A DNA stretch of 42,675 bases from Mycobacteriaceae bacterium (GCA_019245755.1 JAFARC010000069.1:1-42675); one strand, 5' to 3'. Positions 21,547 through 31,848 are shown, numbered from the stretch's first letter. Notes: generated from the sequence alone by a model not told the origin. Numbers and translations are program-made.

Positions 21547-21630
21547 ATCTACCGCCCGGCGATCACCCTGGTATGGGACAACGTCTGGAGCGAGTTCGTG
21601 CCGTTCCTCGACTACGGCACCCATCGTTCT
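21547..21630 (+). mobile_element. IS256-family transposase fragment
   Basis: About 27 codons read YRPAI-TLVWDNVW-SEFVPFLDY. This aligns with the conserved IS256-family segment KYPAI-x-x-LW-x-NAW-x-EF-x-PFL, which in intact transposases precedes the R-x-V-x-TTNAIES motif. An in-frame stop lies just before it, and the similarity ends abruptly after DYGTHR. No terminal inverted repeats were seen. It is too short to be active. Confidence 0.6.
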
Positions 21631-21839
21631 GCAGCTGCTGACGGCGTGTCGGCTCACCCGAATCGTGCCCGGCCCTTCGGCGGCAAACGGTTCGTCTCTG
21701 TGTGAGAAAGTCGGGATAGCCCATGAAAGTTAGTGCACCCGTTGGCAATTCGGCGTTTGGCATTGATCGAACACCGAACCGGTCCACTGGGAGGTTGGCC
21801 AGCGTCGGCCTTACTGCTGGTGTGTTCGTCTGGGTGTTC

Positions 21840-21847
21840 GCACGAGC
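21840..21847. repeat. 8-base direct repeat, copy A (GCACGAGC)
   Basis: This copy lies directly after the stop codon of the exported-protein gene. A second copy is at 22506-22513 upstream of the same gene, so the pair brackets it. IS256-family elements make 8-9 base target duplications, but chance cannot be excluded. Confidence 0.35.
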
Positions 21848-22486
21848 TTATTTGGGCGGAGGCGTGCCCTGCTGTTGGTGCAGTGCAGCGTCTTGACCGG
21901 CGATCTGACTGAGGGCCTGCGCCGCCTTCGTGTACTGGGCGTCTGCGTTGTTGGCTGCCGTTTGCCAGTTGCTGATTTCCATATTGACTTGGTCGATCCG
22001 AGCCTGCGCGTTCTGCACATCCTTGATCGCCTGGGTCACTTTCTGTTGGGCGACGTCGACGTTGTTGGTCGTGCCACACCCAAAGGTGTCCGTTGCGCCC
22101 GGGTCACAAGTTTCCGGGCCGGGGATCATTTTTTCCTCCGACAGGTGGCCTTGCGCGTTCTTTAGAGCCTGCTGCTTGGCAGCGAGATCGTTATTAGCCG
22201 GGCCGAGTTGGTTTTGCCACCCCGTCAACGTGCTGTGTATGTAGTCCTGCGCGGCGCTCGCGTTCTTGTAGTCCGCTTCGGCTTGGCTCAGCTGCTGATC
22301 GGCCGCTGCTACCTGGGCGTCCACGGCGGGGTCGAGCGGCAGCGAATGGATCGGCGTAAGAGGCGCAGGGGCAGCCTGCGCTGGCCCCGCGGCGAACCAG
22401 ACCAGTGCGGGCACCGCCGCGGCGGCGACGGTAGCGCCGAACGCCGAGGAGATCAGCCCTTTCTTGGGGTAGTGGGTCGTGTTCAT
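21848..22486 (-). CDS. Exported coiled-coil protein with disulfide-capped loop
   Basis: This 212-residue protein is of unknown family. It has a signal peptide with basic Lys8-Lys9, a hydrophobic core at about 12-33 and a likely cleavage after AQA38. The mature part is a predicted helical hairpin: coiled-coil arm 1 (about 55-118), a loop holding the only two cysteines, C127 and C137, and arm 2 (about 143-203), then a Pro-rich tail. The cysteines could form a disulfide outside the membrane. I chose ATG 22486 because AGGAGA sits 8 bases upstream; an in-frame ATG at 22522 lacks such a site. GC content is lower than in flanking core genes. A dyad lies upstream. Confidence 0.75.
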   Translation of the reverse strand: MNTTHYPKKGLISSAFGATVAAAAVPALVWFAAGPAQAAPAPLTPIHSLPLDPAVDAQVAAADQQLSQAEADYKNASAAQDYIHSTLTGWQNQLGPANNDLAAKQQALKNAQGHLSEEKMIPGPETCDPGATDTFGCGTTNNVDVAQQKVTQAIKDVQNAQARIDQVNMEISNWQTAANNADAQYTKAAQALSQIAGQDAALHQQQGTPPPK

Positions 22487-22837
22487 GATTGTTCTCCTGT
22501 GTTTTGCACGAGCATGGGGCATGTTCGTGCGAGCACCGGGCTCAACGCGGACTTACCATCCTCAGGGATCCGTCGTGGGCGACCCGATGTAGGTAGCGGG
22601 TGCCCACGGTAGCCGCCCGCGTGCTTTGCCGGGGCAGTCTACGCCCGTGCGGCCCCGGCGCGTCGGTAGTTTCGCTCAATTTGCCGCAGGTACGGGATCC
22701 GTGAGCGCCGCGATCAGCGATCCTGGCGCTGCCACAACGGCGAGGAATCGACCAATCCTAAGCACCCAAGGCTCGATCGGTCCTCGCCCGCTCGGCTTGC
22801 GTGGTGTGCAGTTACGGTTTTTGAGTTCGATTGCTGG
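22487..22837. other. Intergenic region with two inverted repeats
   Basis: These 351 bases separate the exported-protein gene from the flavodoxin-like gene and contain no convincing coding sequence. They hold the dyad at 22506-22530 and a second imperfect stem: CGAGGAATCGA (22741-22751) pairs with TCGAT (22773-22777) and TCCTCG (22781-22786) around a 3-base bulge. The second could be a terminator-like or small-RNA structure; there is no T-run directly after it. Confidence 0.4.
22506..22530. promoter_or_regulatory. Near-perfect dyad upstream of exported-protein gene
   Basis: GCACGAGCATG-GGG-CATGTTCGTGC pairs at 10 of 11 positions and lies 20 bases before the ATG at 22486. It could be a repressor operator or a hairpin in the 5' leader. 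A smaller inverted repeat, GAGC-N5-GCTC, follows at 22531-22543. Confidence 0.45.
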
Positions 22838-23293
22838 TCATTCCATGAGCTGCGCCGCGATTGACGCACCGAGTTCCCAGCAGGCCGCCAAGTCAGCCTT
22901 GCTCGGCTTGCCCATCACCACCACGGTCTCACCGGCTTTCACCCAACCCAGCCCGGTCGTGATGGCGGTGACGGCGTGCTCGGCTCCCTCCGTGCCCTCG
23001 TTGCCATGGAGGTAGAGGCCGAACGGCCGCCCGCGGGTCGTATCCAGGCACGGGTAATAGCAAACGTCGAATGCGTGCTTGAGGGCGCCGCTCATGTACC
23101 CCAGATTGGCCGGGGTGCCGAGCAGATAGCCGTCGGCCGCAAGCATGTCGGTCGGTGAGACAGTTAGCGCGGGGCGCCGCACGACCTCCACGCCCTGAAT
23201 CTCGGGGTCGGTGGCACCGGAGAGCACCTCCTCAAACATCGCCTGCAGGTGCGGAGACGGGGTGTGGTGGACGATCAGCAGTGTCTTGGTCAT
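22838..23293 (-). CDS. Flavodoxin / NAD(P)H-dependent FMN reductase-like protein
   Basis: This 151-residue flavodoxin-fold protein has an N-terminal phosphate-binding loop after strand 1 (LLIVHHTPSPHLQAM). It also has the flavin-ring loop GTPANLGYMSGALKHAFD (about 70-87) typical of WrbA-like and FMN reductase-like proteins, and YLHGNEG. It should bind FMN and carry out NAD(P)H-linked two-electron reduction of small acceptors. The start overlaps the stop of the upstream membrane gene as ATGA, so the two are translationally coupled. It matches Rv2771c. The family call is good; the substrate is unknown. Confidence 0.85.
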   Translation of the reverse strand: MTKTLLIVHHTPSPHLQAMFEEVLSGATDPEIQGVEVVRRPALTVSPTDMLAADGYLLGTPANLGYMSGALKHAFDVCYYPCLDTTRGRPFGLYLHGNEGTEGAEHAVTAITTGLGWVKAGETVVVMGKPSKADLAACWELGASIAAQLME

Positions 23294-23754
23294 GTGCGGT
23301 CCTGCCGGGCCTGCATGTCGACCGCTTTGCTCATCGCTTCGCGGGCACGCCGACGATCGCCCGCGTAGTCGTAGGCGCGGGCCAGCCGGTACCAGCGCCG
23401 CCAGTTGTCGGGGTCGTCGTCGAGTTCGGCACGCACGGCGCAGAACAGCGCGTCGGCGGCGTCGCGCCGGATGCGTCCCGACGGCATGCGCGTCAGTCCG
23501 CTGACGTCGAGCTCCATGCCCTCGTCGTGGATGATGCGGGCCAGCCGCTGGTGGGCCAGGCCGGCGCGCAGCGTGCTCACCATGGCCCAGACCCCGATGA
23601 GCGGCATGATCAGCAGCGCCAAACCCAGACCGATCGCGGCCAGCCTCCCAGATTTCAGCAACGCCATCGCGATCTGCCCGAGAAGCACGAAGTAGACGAT
23701 CAGCGCGACGCAGAAGAACGCGATCAGCAGCTGGACGCGCAGAACGGGGTTCAC
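23290..23754 (-). CDS. Two-helix membrane protein with TPR-like tail (Rv2772c-like)
   Basis: This 154-residue protein has two membrane helices (about 8-29 and 39-60) followed by a cytoplasmic helical domain. Its last 45 residues (DNWRRWYRLARAYDYAGDRRRAREAM) look like a single TPR repeat, a protein-binding motif. The start is a GTG at 23754, 22 bases after the dapB stop, and its own stop overlaps the flavodoxin-like gene by 4 bases. dapB, this gene and the flavodoxin-like gene therefore probably form one transcript. It matches Rv2772c by synteny; the function is unknown. Confidence 0.8.
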   Translation of the reverse strand: MNPVLRVQLLIAFFCVALIVYFVLLGQIAMALLKSGRLAAIGLGLALLIMPLIGVWAMVSTLRAGLAHQRLARIIHDEGMELDVSGLTRMPSGRIRRDAADALFCAVRAELDDDPDNWRRWYRLARAYDYAGDRRRAREAMSKAVDMQARQDRT

Positions 23755-23776
23755 AGCCGTCGGTGCGTCGCGCGGA

Positions 23777-25041
<1,265 letters not shown>

Positions 25042-25047
25042 AGCGGC

Positions 25048-25053
25048 ACGTTA
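25048..25053 (-). promoter_or_regulatory. lrp-family gene -10 element, predicted leaderless start
   Basis: TAACGT ends 6 bases before the ATG at 25041. Confidence 0.55.
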
Positions 25054-25086
25054 TCGAATAGACAGCGTGGAGTTTGCGCGTCGACC

Positions 25087-25097
25087 GAAAATTCTTC
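25087..25097. promoter_or_regulatory. Candidate AldR-type operator
   Basis: GAAAATTCTTC is a GAA-N5-TTC dyad with an A/T-rich centre in the 92-base lrp-ald divergent region. It resembles the GA-N2-(A/T)-rich-N2-TC sites described for mycobacterial AldR. Only one site is clear, so support is modest. Confidence 0.35.
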
Positions 25098-25133
25098 ACA
25101 CTTCTGGTAGGCCGTCCAAGACGAGGAGCGACC

Positions 25134-26249
25134 ATGCGTGTCGGCGTCCCCACGGAAACCAAGAACAACGAGTTCCGGGTGGCGATCACCCCGGCCGGCG
25201 TCGCCGAACTGACCCGCCGCGGCCACGACGTCGTGATCCAGGCCGGCGCCGGCGAGGGATCATCGATCTCCGACGCCGACTTCAAGGCGGCCGGCGCCGA
25301 GCTGATCGCCGACGCCGAGAAAGTGTGGGACCAGGCGCAGCTGGTGCTCAAGGTCAAGGAGCCGATCGAACCGGAGTACGCGCTGATGCGGCGCGGGCAG
25401 ACCCTGTTCACCTACCTGCACCTGGCCGCGTCGGCGACGTGCACCCACGCGCTGCTGCGCTCGGGCACCACGTCGATCGCCTACGAGACCGTGCAGACGC
25501 CCGACGGTGCGCTGCCGCTGCTGGCCCCGATGAGCGAGGTGGCCGGACGGCTGGCCGCTCAGGTCGGCGCCTACCACCTGATGAAGCCGGCCGGTGGCCG
25601 CGGCATGCTGATGGGCGGCGTGCCCGGTGTCGGCCCGGCCGACGTCGTGGTGATCGGCGGCGGCACCGCCGGATACAACGCCGCCCGGATGGCCTGCGGG
25701 ATGGGCGCGCACGTGACGGTGTTCGACGTCAACCTCGGCACGCTGCGGGCGCTGGACGGCGAGTTCGGCGGGCGCATCCGAACCCGCTACTCGTCGACCC
25801 TGGAGCTGGAGGGCGCGGTCAAGCGCGCCGACCTGGTGATCGGCGCGGTGCTGGTGCCCGGCGCCAGGGCGCCGAAGCTGGTGTCCACTTCGGTGGTGGC
25901 GCAGATGAAGCCGGGGGCTGTGCTGGTCGACATCGCGATCGACCAGGGCGGCTGCTTCCAGGACTCCCGGCCCACCACCCACGACCACCCCACGTTCACG
26001 GTGCACGGCACCCTGTTCTACTGCGTGGCGAACATGCCCGGGTCGGTGCCGCGGACGTCGACGTTCGCGCTGACCAACGCCACGATGCCGTACCTGCTGA
26101 GGCTGGCCGACGACGGCTGGCACGCCGCGTGCCGGGCCGACCCAGCCTTGGCGAAGGGGCTGTCGACGCACCAGGGCGCGCTGCTGAACGCTGCGGTCGC
26201 CGCGGACCTGGGGCTGCGGTTCACCGATCCGGCGTCGGTGCTGGCGTGA
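25134..26249 (+). CDS. ald: Alanine dehydrogenase
   Basis: Ald interconverts L-alanine and pyruvate plus ammonia with NAD. In mycobacteria it is the 40 kDa antigen, induced by alanine and by low oxygen. It has 371 residues, the recalled length of Rv2780. Key residues are visible: R15 in [11 protein letters not shown]75 in LKVKEP and H96 in TYLHLA. The NAD fold [14 protein letters not shown] is near 175-188, and [11 protein letters not shown] carries the late catalytic Asp. I chose ATG 25134 because GAGGAG lies 6 bases upstream; the open frame extends 20 codons further without a site. It is regulated, by inference, by the divergent Lrp-family gene. Confidence 0.97.
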   Translation: MRVGVPTETKNNEFRVAITPAGVAELTRRGHDVVIQAGAGEGSSISDADFKAAGAELIADAEKVWDQAQLVLKVKEPIEPEYALMRRGQTLFTYLHLAASATCTHALLRSGTTSIAYETVQTPDGALPLLAPMSEVAGRLAAQVGAYHLMKPAGGRGMLMGGVPGVGPADVVVIGGGTAGYNAARMACGMGAHVTVFDVNLGTLRALDGEFGGRIRTRYSSTLELEGAVKRADLVIGAVLVPGARAPKLVSTSVVAQMKPGAVLVDIAIDQGGCFQDSRPTTHDHPTFTVHGTLFYCVANMPGSVPRTSTFALTNATMPYLLRLADDGWHAACRADPALAKGLSTHQGALLNAAVAADLGLRFTDPASVLA

Positions 26250-26285
26250 GTTCGGGGCGGTCAGGGGTTGGGCCGCGCCCGGCGG

Positions 26286-27167
26286 TTACGGGGTGAGGGC
26301 GGCGAAAACCGCCTTGGTCGCGTCCGCGATCAGCGGCCGCAGCGCCGGCGCGGACGCATCGTCGGACGGCGAACGCGCAAACAGCGCCAGCAGGACCAGC
26401 TTGGTGCTCGGGCCGTAGGCGACACCGATGTCGTTCGTGGTGCCATAGTCCCCGGTGCCGGTCTTGTCGGCGCTGGCCCAGCCGACCGGCAGCCCGGCCC
26501 GCATGGTCGAGGTGACATTGCCGCGCATCCAGGCCACGAGTTGTTCGCGGCTGTGCGCGGAGAGCACCCGCCCGGTCAGCAGGTTCTGGTATCCCGCGGC
26601 CATCGCGGCCGGAGTGGTCGTGTCACGGTCATCGCCGGGGATCGCCGAGTTCAGATCGGGTTCGACGCGATCGAGCCGGGTTTGGTCGTCACCGATCTCG
26701 CGGGCGAACGCGGTCACCGCCGGCGGGCCACCGATGGTGCTCAGCAACAGGTTGGCCGCAGTGTTGTCGCTGCGCTGCAGCGCGGCCGCGCAGAGGTCAC
26801 CCAGGGTCAGGGTGCGGCCGACGGCCTGCCCGGTCACCGGGGAGTTCGGCAACACCCCGCCAGGGCTGATCGGCGCGACATCGTGCAACTGCAGCCGACC
26901 ACGGTCCACCATCTGCAGCACCCGCCCGCTGGCGTAGGTCTTGAACGTCGAGCACATTGCGAAGCGATCAGCGTCGCGGTAGCTGACGACGCGTGACGAC
27001 AGCAGGTCCGCGGCGTACACGCCGAGCCGAGCGTTGTACTGCCCCTCCAGTGCGGCGAACGCGTCGTCGGTCGGTGCCGCGACGGCCGCCGCCGGGCGGT
27101 AGAGCGCGCCCGCACCCGACAGCGCGGCCGCGGCGATCAAAGCCTGCCGACGGGTCAGCTCAACCAT
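26286..27167 (-). CDS. Class A beta-lactamase, Tat-exported
   Basis: This 293-residue protein has every class A landmark: S73-T-F-K76 (CSTFK), S133-D134-N135, the omega-loop E169-P-D-L172-N173 and K235-T236-G237. It should hydrolyse penicillins and probably cephalosporins in the periplasm. The N-terminus TRRQAL followed by an Ala-rich hydrophobic stretch is a twin-arginine signal. M. tuberculosis BlaC (Rv2068c) lies elsewhere and has SDG instead of SDN, so this is either a relocated homologue or a second enzyme. The ATG at 27167 overlaps the upstream SDR stop by 8 bases, and it converges on ald. Confidence 0.92.
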   Translation of the reverse strand: MVELTRRQALIAAAALSGAGALYRPAAAVAAPTDDAFAALEGQYNARLGVYAADLLSSRVVSYRDADRFAMCSTFKTYASGRVLQMVDRGRLQLHDVAPISPGGVLPNSPVTGQAVGRTLTLGDLCAAALQRSDNTAANLLLSTIGGPPAVTAFAREIGDDQTRLDRVEPDLNSAIPGDDRDTTTPAAMAAGYQNLLTGRVLSAHSREQLVAWMRGNVTSTMRAGLPVGWASADKTGTGDYGTTNDIGVAYGPSTKLVLLALFARSPSDDASAPALRPLIADATKAVFAALTP

Positions 27168-27975
27168 CGGCCTGAAGGCGCCGCCGGTAGCGGCGCATGC
27201 CCGCGATCCAGCTGTCGTAGTCCTCGCCCTTGCGGCGGTACATGTCGAGCACCTGAGGATGCGGCAACACCAAAAATCGGTTCTCACGCACGGCATCCAC
27301 CGTGAGCTGCGCGACCTCGTCCGGGTCCAGCACCTGGCCGGCGGCGGTGACCGAGCCGGCGGCCAGCCGCGCGGCCGGGTCGGGCGACTCGGCCAATCCG
27401 GTCAGCAGCGCGGTGTTGACGCCCATCGGGCACAGGCAGCTGACGCCGACGCCGTCGTCGCCGTAGGTGATGGCCAGCCATTCGGCGAACCCGACCAGCG
27501 CGTGCTTGCTGGTGGCGTAGGCCGCGGCCCCGAGCTGGGTGAGCAGCCCGGCCGCCGACGCGGTGGACACGAAGTGCCCGCCGCCGCGTTGCACCCATTC
27601 CGGCACCAGCAGTGTCGCGGCCCTGATGTGGGCGCGCAGGTTCACGTCGAGAACCCGATCCCAGTCCCGCTCGGGGATGACGAGCCCGGGCGGGCCGCTG
27701 ATGCCCGCGTTGGCGACGTAGATGTCCACCGGGCCGAAGTCGGCCGACGCCAGGGCGACCAACGCCCGGATATCTGCTTGTGAGGCGGCATCGGCGCGGC
27801 GCGCGGCCACCGGGTGGCCGCGCGCGGCGATCACCTCCGCGGCCTGATCGACGCCCGCCGCGTCGAGGTCGCCGATGACCAGCTGCGCACCGGCGTCCGC
27901 GAACGCGGTGGCCAGCGCCCGACCGATCCCCGCGGCCGCGCCGGTCACCACGACCACCTTCCCGGCGATCTGCAT
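27160..27975 (-). CDS. Short-chain dehydrogenase/reductase
   Basis: This 271-residue classical SDR has the cofactor loop TGAAAGIG at 11-18, the NAG motif (VANAG, 87-91) and the catalytic S140, Y153 and K157 (YATSK). The Asp at the end of strand 2 (GDLD) suggests a preference for NAD(H) over NADP(H). The substrate is unknown; the C-terminal basic tail is longer than usual. The ATG at 27975 lies 5 bases after the pepR stop, and the beta-lactamase gene overlaps its end. gpsI, pepR, this gene and the beta-lactamase are thus contiguous. In M. tuberculosis the gene after pepR is a nitronate monooxygenase, so this position differs. Confidence 0.88.
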   Translation of the reverse strand: MQIAGKVVVVTGAAAGIGRALATAFADAGAQLVIGDLDAAGVDQAAEVIAARGHPVAARRADAASQADIRALVALASADFGPVDIYVANAGISGPPGLVIPERDWDRVLDVNLRAHIRAATLLVPEWVQRGGGHFVSTASAAGLLTQLGAAAYATSKHALVGFAEWLAITYGDDGVGVSCLCPMGVNTALLTGLAESPDPAARLAAGSVTAAGQVLDPDEVAQLTVDAVRENRFLVLPHPQVLDMYRRKGEDYDSWIAGMRRYRRRLQADG

Positions 27976-27980
27976 CGTCG

Positions 27981-29324
27981 CTAGCCGGCCCACAGTCGCC
28001 GCGGCAGCCGGCGTTTCGATTTGTACGGGCCGAGCACCGCCACCCCGAAAGGCCGGTTGAGCAGCTGGCGGGCGACCGCGTTGACCTCGTCGAGGGTGAC
28101 GGCGTCGATGCGTGCCAGGGTGTCGGCCAGGCTGCGGTGCTCGCCGTAGTTCAGCTCGCTGCGACCGATCCGGTTCATCCGCGAGCCGGAATCCTCCAGC
28201 CCCAGCACCAAACCGCCGCGCAGGGAGCCCTTCGCGATGCGACACTCCGCTTCCGTGATTCCTTCCAGCGCCACGGTTTCCAGCACTTCACCGGCGACCC
28301 GGACGACCTCGTCGAAGCGCTCCGGCAGGCAGGCCGCATACACCGACAGCGCGCCGCAGTCGGCGAACGTGTCCACGGTGGAGTACACCGTGTAGGCCAG
28401 GCCACGGTTTTCCCGGACCTGCTGGAACAGCCGCGAACTCAGGCCCCCGCCCAGCGCCGTGTTGAGGACCGACAGCGCCCAGCGACGCCCCCAGTGCCGG
28501 CCAGGGGCGCGCACGCCCAGCGACACGTGCGTCTGCTCGGCGTCGCGGTTGATCAGCGTCAAATCCGGGCGCCCGGTCACCCGCCCGGTGCCCTTGCGCG
28601 GCGGCACCGGGGTGCGGCCGCGCACCAGCCGCGGCCCGAAGTAGTGGCGCACCAGCGGCACCACCTCGTCGTGTTGGACGTTGCCGGCCACCGCGACGAC
28701 CATCCGTTCGGGCGTGTAGCGGCGGACATGAAACGAGTGCAGCTGCGTCCGGGTCATCGCCGACACCGAATCCACGCTGCCGATCACCGGACGCCCGACC
28801 GGGTGTTCGCCGAACAACGCCGACAGGAACACGTCGGCCAGCGCATCCTCGGGATCGTCGTCGCGCATCGCAATCTCCTCCAGCACGACGTCGCGTTCGA
28901 GTTCCACGTCGTCGGGGTCGCAGCGGCCGCGCAGCACCACATCGGCTACCAGGTCGACTGCCAGCTCTAGGTCGGTGTCGAGCACGTGGGCGTAGTAGCA
29001 GGTGTGCTCTTTGGCGGTAAACGCGTTCAGCTCGCCGCCGACCGCATCGACGGCCTGGGCGATCTGGACCGCCGAGCGGGTAGGCGTCGACTTGAACAGC
29101 AGGTGCTCCAGGAAATGCGCCGCGCCGGCGACGCTCGCCCCCTCGTCGCGCGACCCTACGCCGACCCACACCCCCACCGACGCAGAACGCGACGACGGCA
29201 CATGCTCGGTGATCACCCGCACGCCGCCCGGCAGCATGGTGCGCTGCACAGTCGCCGACGACCCGTCGCTGCGCGGCCCGCGCCGCAGCGCAGGGCCGCC
29301 GTCAGGAGTGAGACGCCGCGGCAT
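27981..29324 (-). CDS. pepR: M16-family zinc protease PepR
   Basis: PepR is a processing-peptidase-like zinc protease. The 447-residue protein has the inverted zinc motif H70-F-L-E73-H74 ([12 protein letters not shown]), the downstream zinc-ligand Glu in the [18 protein letters not shown] region (about 140-155) and the C-terminal M16 domain with [18 protein letters not shown]. It matches Rv2782c. The ATG at 29324 lies 23 bases inside the end of gpsI, so the two are coupled, an arrangement found widely in actinobacteria. Natural substrates are not known. Confidence 0.94.
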   Translation of the reverse strand: MPRRLTPDGGPALRRGPRSDGSSATVQRTMLPGGVRVITEHVPSSRSASVGVWVGVGSRDEGASVAGAAHFLEHLLFKSTPTRSAVQIAQAVDAVGGELNAFTAKEHTCYYAHVLDTDLELAVDLVADVVLRGRCDPDDVELERDVVLEEIAMRDDDPEDALADVFLSALFGEHPVGRPVIGSVDSVSAMTRTQLHSFHVRRYTPERMVVAVAGNVQHDEVVPLVRHYFGPRLVRGRTPVPPRKGTGRVTGRPDLTLINRDAEQTHVSLGVRAPGRHWGRRWALSVLNTALGGGLSSRLFQQVRENRGLAYTVYSTVDTFADCGALSVYAACLPERFDEVVRVAGEVLETVALEGITEAECRIAKGSLRGGLVLGLEDSGSRMNRIGRSELNYGEHRSLADTLARIDAVTLDEVNAVARQLLNRPFGVAVLGPYKSKRRLPRRLWAG

Positions 29325-31578
29325 CGGCCGGTGCGGCTTGCGGCGCGCCTTCGGCGGTGTCGTCCTCGGCGACCAGCACCAACGAGATCTTGCCGCGGTT
29401 GTCGATGTCCGCGATCTCGACGCGCAGCTTGTCGCCCACGTTCACGACGTCCTCGACCCTGGCGATGCGCTTGCCCTTGCCGAGCTTGGAGATGTGCAAC
29501 AGCCCGTCGCGGCCGGGCAGCAGCGACACGAAGGCGCCGAAATCGGTGGTCTTGACCACGGTGCCGAGGAAACGCTCACCGACCTTGGGCAGCTGCGGGT
29601 TGGCGATCGCGTTGATGCGGTCGATCGCGGCCTGCGCCGACGGCCCATCGGTGGCACCGACGAACACGGTGCCGTCGTCCTCGATGGAGATCTGGGCACC
29701 GGTGTCCTCGGTGATCGCGTTGATGACCTTGCCCTTGGGCCCGATCACCTCGCCGATCTTGTCGACCGGCACCTTGATCGTGGTGACGCGCGGCGCGTAC
29801 GGGCTCATTTCGTCGGGCCCGTCGATGGCCTCCGCCATGACGTCCAGGATGGTCAGCCGGGCGTCCTTGGCCTGCGACAGCGCCCCGGCCAGCACCTGCG
29901 ACGGTATGCCGTCGAGCTTGGTGTCCAGCTGCAGGGCGGTGACGAAGTCCCTGGTGCCGGCGACCTTGAAGTCCATGTCGCCGAACGCGTCCTCGGCGCC
30001 GAGGATGTCGGTCAGCGCGACGAAGCGGCGCTCAGTTGTTTTGCCCTCTCGCCCTTCAACTTCTACGTCGTCGGAGACCAGGCCCATCGCGATCCCGGCG
30101 ACCGGCGCCTTGAGCGGCACACCGGCGTTGAGCAGCGCCAGCGTCGAGGCACACACCGAGCCCATCGACGTCGAGCCGTTGGATCCCAGCGCCTCCGACA
30201 CCTGCCGGATCGCATACGGGAACTCCTCAACGGCGGGCAGCACCGGCACCAGCGCCCGCTCGGCCAGCGCGCCGTGCCCGATCTCGCGGCGCTTGGGTGA
30301 ACCGACGCGGCCGGTCTCGCCGGTGGAGAACGGCGGGAAGTTGTAGTGGTGCATATAGCGCTTGCTGGTCTCGGGCGTCAGCGAGTCGATCTGCTGGGCC
30401 ATCTTCAGCATGTCCAGCGTGGTCACGCCGAGGATCTGCGTCTCGCCGCGCTCGAACAGCGCGCTGCCGTGCGCGCGGGGCACCACGGCGACTTCGGCGG
30501 ACAGCGCCCGGATGTCGGTGACGCCACGACCGTCGATGCGGAAGTGGTCGGTCAGGATGCGCTGGCGGACGAGTTTTTTCGTCAACGCCCGGAAGGCGGC
30601 ACCGATCTCCTTCTCGCGCCCGGCGTTGGTTTCGGCCAGCCGGTCGACCACCTGGCCTTTGATCTCATCGATGCGGTCGTTGCGGTCCTGCTTTCCCGCG
30701 ATCGTCAACGCCTGCGACAGCTCGTCGGTGGCCACCGACGCCACCGAGTAGTACACGTCCTCGCCGTAGTCGAGGAAGACCGGGTAGTCGGCGGTCTGTC
30801 TGGCGGCGCGGTCGGCAAGTTCCTGTTGGGCGGCGACCAGGTTCGCGATGAACGGCTTCGCCGCTTCAAGGCCGTCGGCCACCACGGTCTCGGTGGGCGC
30901 CTGGGCGCCACCGCCGAGCAGTTCGACGACGTTGTGGGTGGCTTCGGCCTCCACCATCATGATCGCGACGTCGGCCTGGTCGCCGTCGCCGACCACCCGG
31001 CCCGCGACGACCATGTCGAACACCGCCCCTTCGAGCTGCTCGACGGTGGGGAACGCGACCCAGGTGCCGTCGATCAGCGCAACCCGGACCGCGCCGACCG
31101 GGCCGGAGAACGGCAGCCCGGCCAGCTGCGTGGACGCCGACGCGGCGTTGATCGCGAGCACGTCATACAGCTCGTTGGGGTCCAGGCTCAGGATCGTCAC
31201 AACGACCTGAACCTCGTTGCGCAGCCCGTCGACGAACGACGGCCGCAGCGGGCGGTCGATCAGCCGGCAGGTCAGGATCGCGTCGGTCGACGGCCGGCCC
31301 TCACGCCGGAAGAACGAGCCGGGGATGCGGCCGGCGGCGTACATCCGCTCCTCGACGTCGACGGTCAGCGGAAAGAAGTCGAAATGCTCCTTGGGGTTCT
31401 TGCTGGCGGTGGTCGCCGACAGCAGCATCGTCTCCTCGTCGAGATACGCGACGACGGAGCCGGCGGCCTGCTGGGCCAGCCGTCCGGTTTCGAAACGGAC
31501 GGTGCGGGTGCCGAAGCGGCCGTTGTCGACGACCGCCGTGGACTCGAAGACACCCTCTTCGATTTCAGCTACAGACAT
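29302..31578 (-). CDS. gpsI: Polyribonucleotide nucleotidyltransferase (PNPase)
   Basis: PNPase degrades RNA 3' to 5' phosphorolytically and can add tails; the mycobacterial gene is called gpsI. The 758 residues show two RNase PH domains (about 20-160 and 350-510, including [15 protein letters not shown] and [11 protein letters not shown]), an all-helical linker, a KH domain (about 600-665, [13 protein letters not shown]) and an S1 domain (about 670-745, [16 protein letters not shown]). I chose ATG 31578; it begins the conserved MSVAEIEEG and has GGAAGG about 14 bases upstream, somewhat far. It matches Rv2783c. It is downstream of rpsO, the classical rpsO-pnp order. Confidence 0.97.
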   Translation of the reverse strand: MSVAEIEEGVFESTAVVDNGRFGTRTVRFETGRLAQQAAGSVVAYLDEETMLLSATTASKNPKEHFDFFPLTVDVEERMYAAGRIPGSFFRREGRPSTDAILTCRLIDRPLRPSFVDGLRNEVQVVVTILSLDPNELYDVLAINAASASTQLAGLPFSGPVGAVRVALIDGTWVAFPTVEQLEGAVFDMVVAGRVVGDGDQADVAIMMVEAEATHNVVELLGGGAQAPTETVVADGLEAAKPFIANLVAAQQELADRAARQTADYPVFLDYGEDVYYSVASVATDELSQALTIAGKQDRNDRIDEIKGQVVDRLAETNAGREKEIGAAFRALTKKLVRQRILTDHFRIDGRGVTDIRALSAEVAVVPRAHGSALFERGETQILGVTTLDMLKMAQQIDSLTPETSKRYMHHYNFPPFSTGETGRVGSPKRREIGHGALAERALVPVLPAVEEFPYAIRQVSEALGSNGSTSMGSVCASTLALLNAGVPLKAPVAGIAMGLVSDDVEVEGREGKTTERRFVALTDILGAEDAFGDMDFKVAGTRDFVTALQLDTKLDGIPSQVLAGALSQAKDARLTILDVMAEAIDGPDEMSPYAPRVTTIKVPVDKIGEVIGPKGKVINAITEDTGAQISIEDDGTVFVGATDGPSAQAAIDRINAIANPQLPKVGERFLGTVVKTTDFGAFVSLLPGRDGLLHISKLGKGKRIARVEDVVNVGDKLRVEIADIDNRGKISLVLVAEDDTAEGAPQAAPADAAASHS

Positions 31579-31848
31579 GGATGTCCGTGTGCCTTCCTGT
31601 GGTTGCAGTTGTTTTCGCGTTGCACAGGGCACTGCGGACAATTTCTGCAACGACGTGGCCTGATACCGCTACGGCCGTCGATCGAAGCGGCCGGCAACTC
31701 GTCCGGCCGCCACTACCGAAGACCGCCCGAATTCAGGCACATCCGGCAGTGAACCCTGTCTGATACGCAGGAACGGTTCGCGCGGGTATGCGCGGGACCG
31801 CACCAAACGCCCCCAGTCTACACAGCGGGCAGGGTCGACACCCGGGGG
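31579..31848. other. rpsO-gpsI intergenic region
   Basis: These 270 bases hold no supported gene; M. tuberculosis has lppU here as I recall. They include a short GC stem near 31777-31793 (GCGCG-N-CGCGC type), too weak to call a terminator. The gpsI promoter and ribosome-binding region must lie in the part nearest 31600. Confidence 0.5.

Larger units (their letters stand above)
21524..21847. other. Non-coding scar region
   Basis: These 324 bases hold the IS256-type fragment (21547-21630) and otherwise no convincing gene on either strand. Base composition falls to about 52 % GC around 21721-21780, well below the neighbouring genes. The region reads as rearrangement debris between the truncated gene and the exported-protein gene. 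Confidence 0.6.

Noticed and set aside
21820..21845. SOS-like box from repeated GTTCG near the exported-protein gene
   Set aside because: The two GTGTTCG copies are direct, not inverted, so they do not form a LexA site.
26271..26281. Terminator between ald and the beta-lactamase gene
   Set aside because: GGGC-CGC-GCCC is only a 4-pair stem without a T-run.
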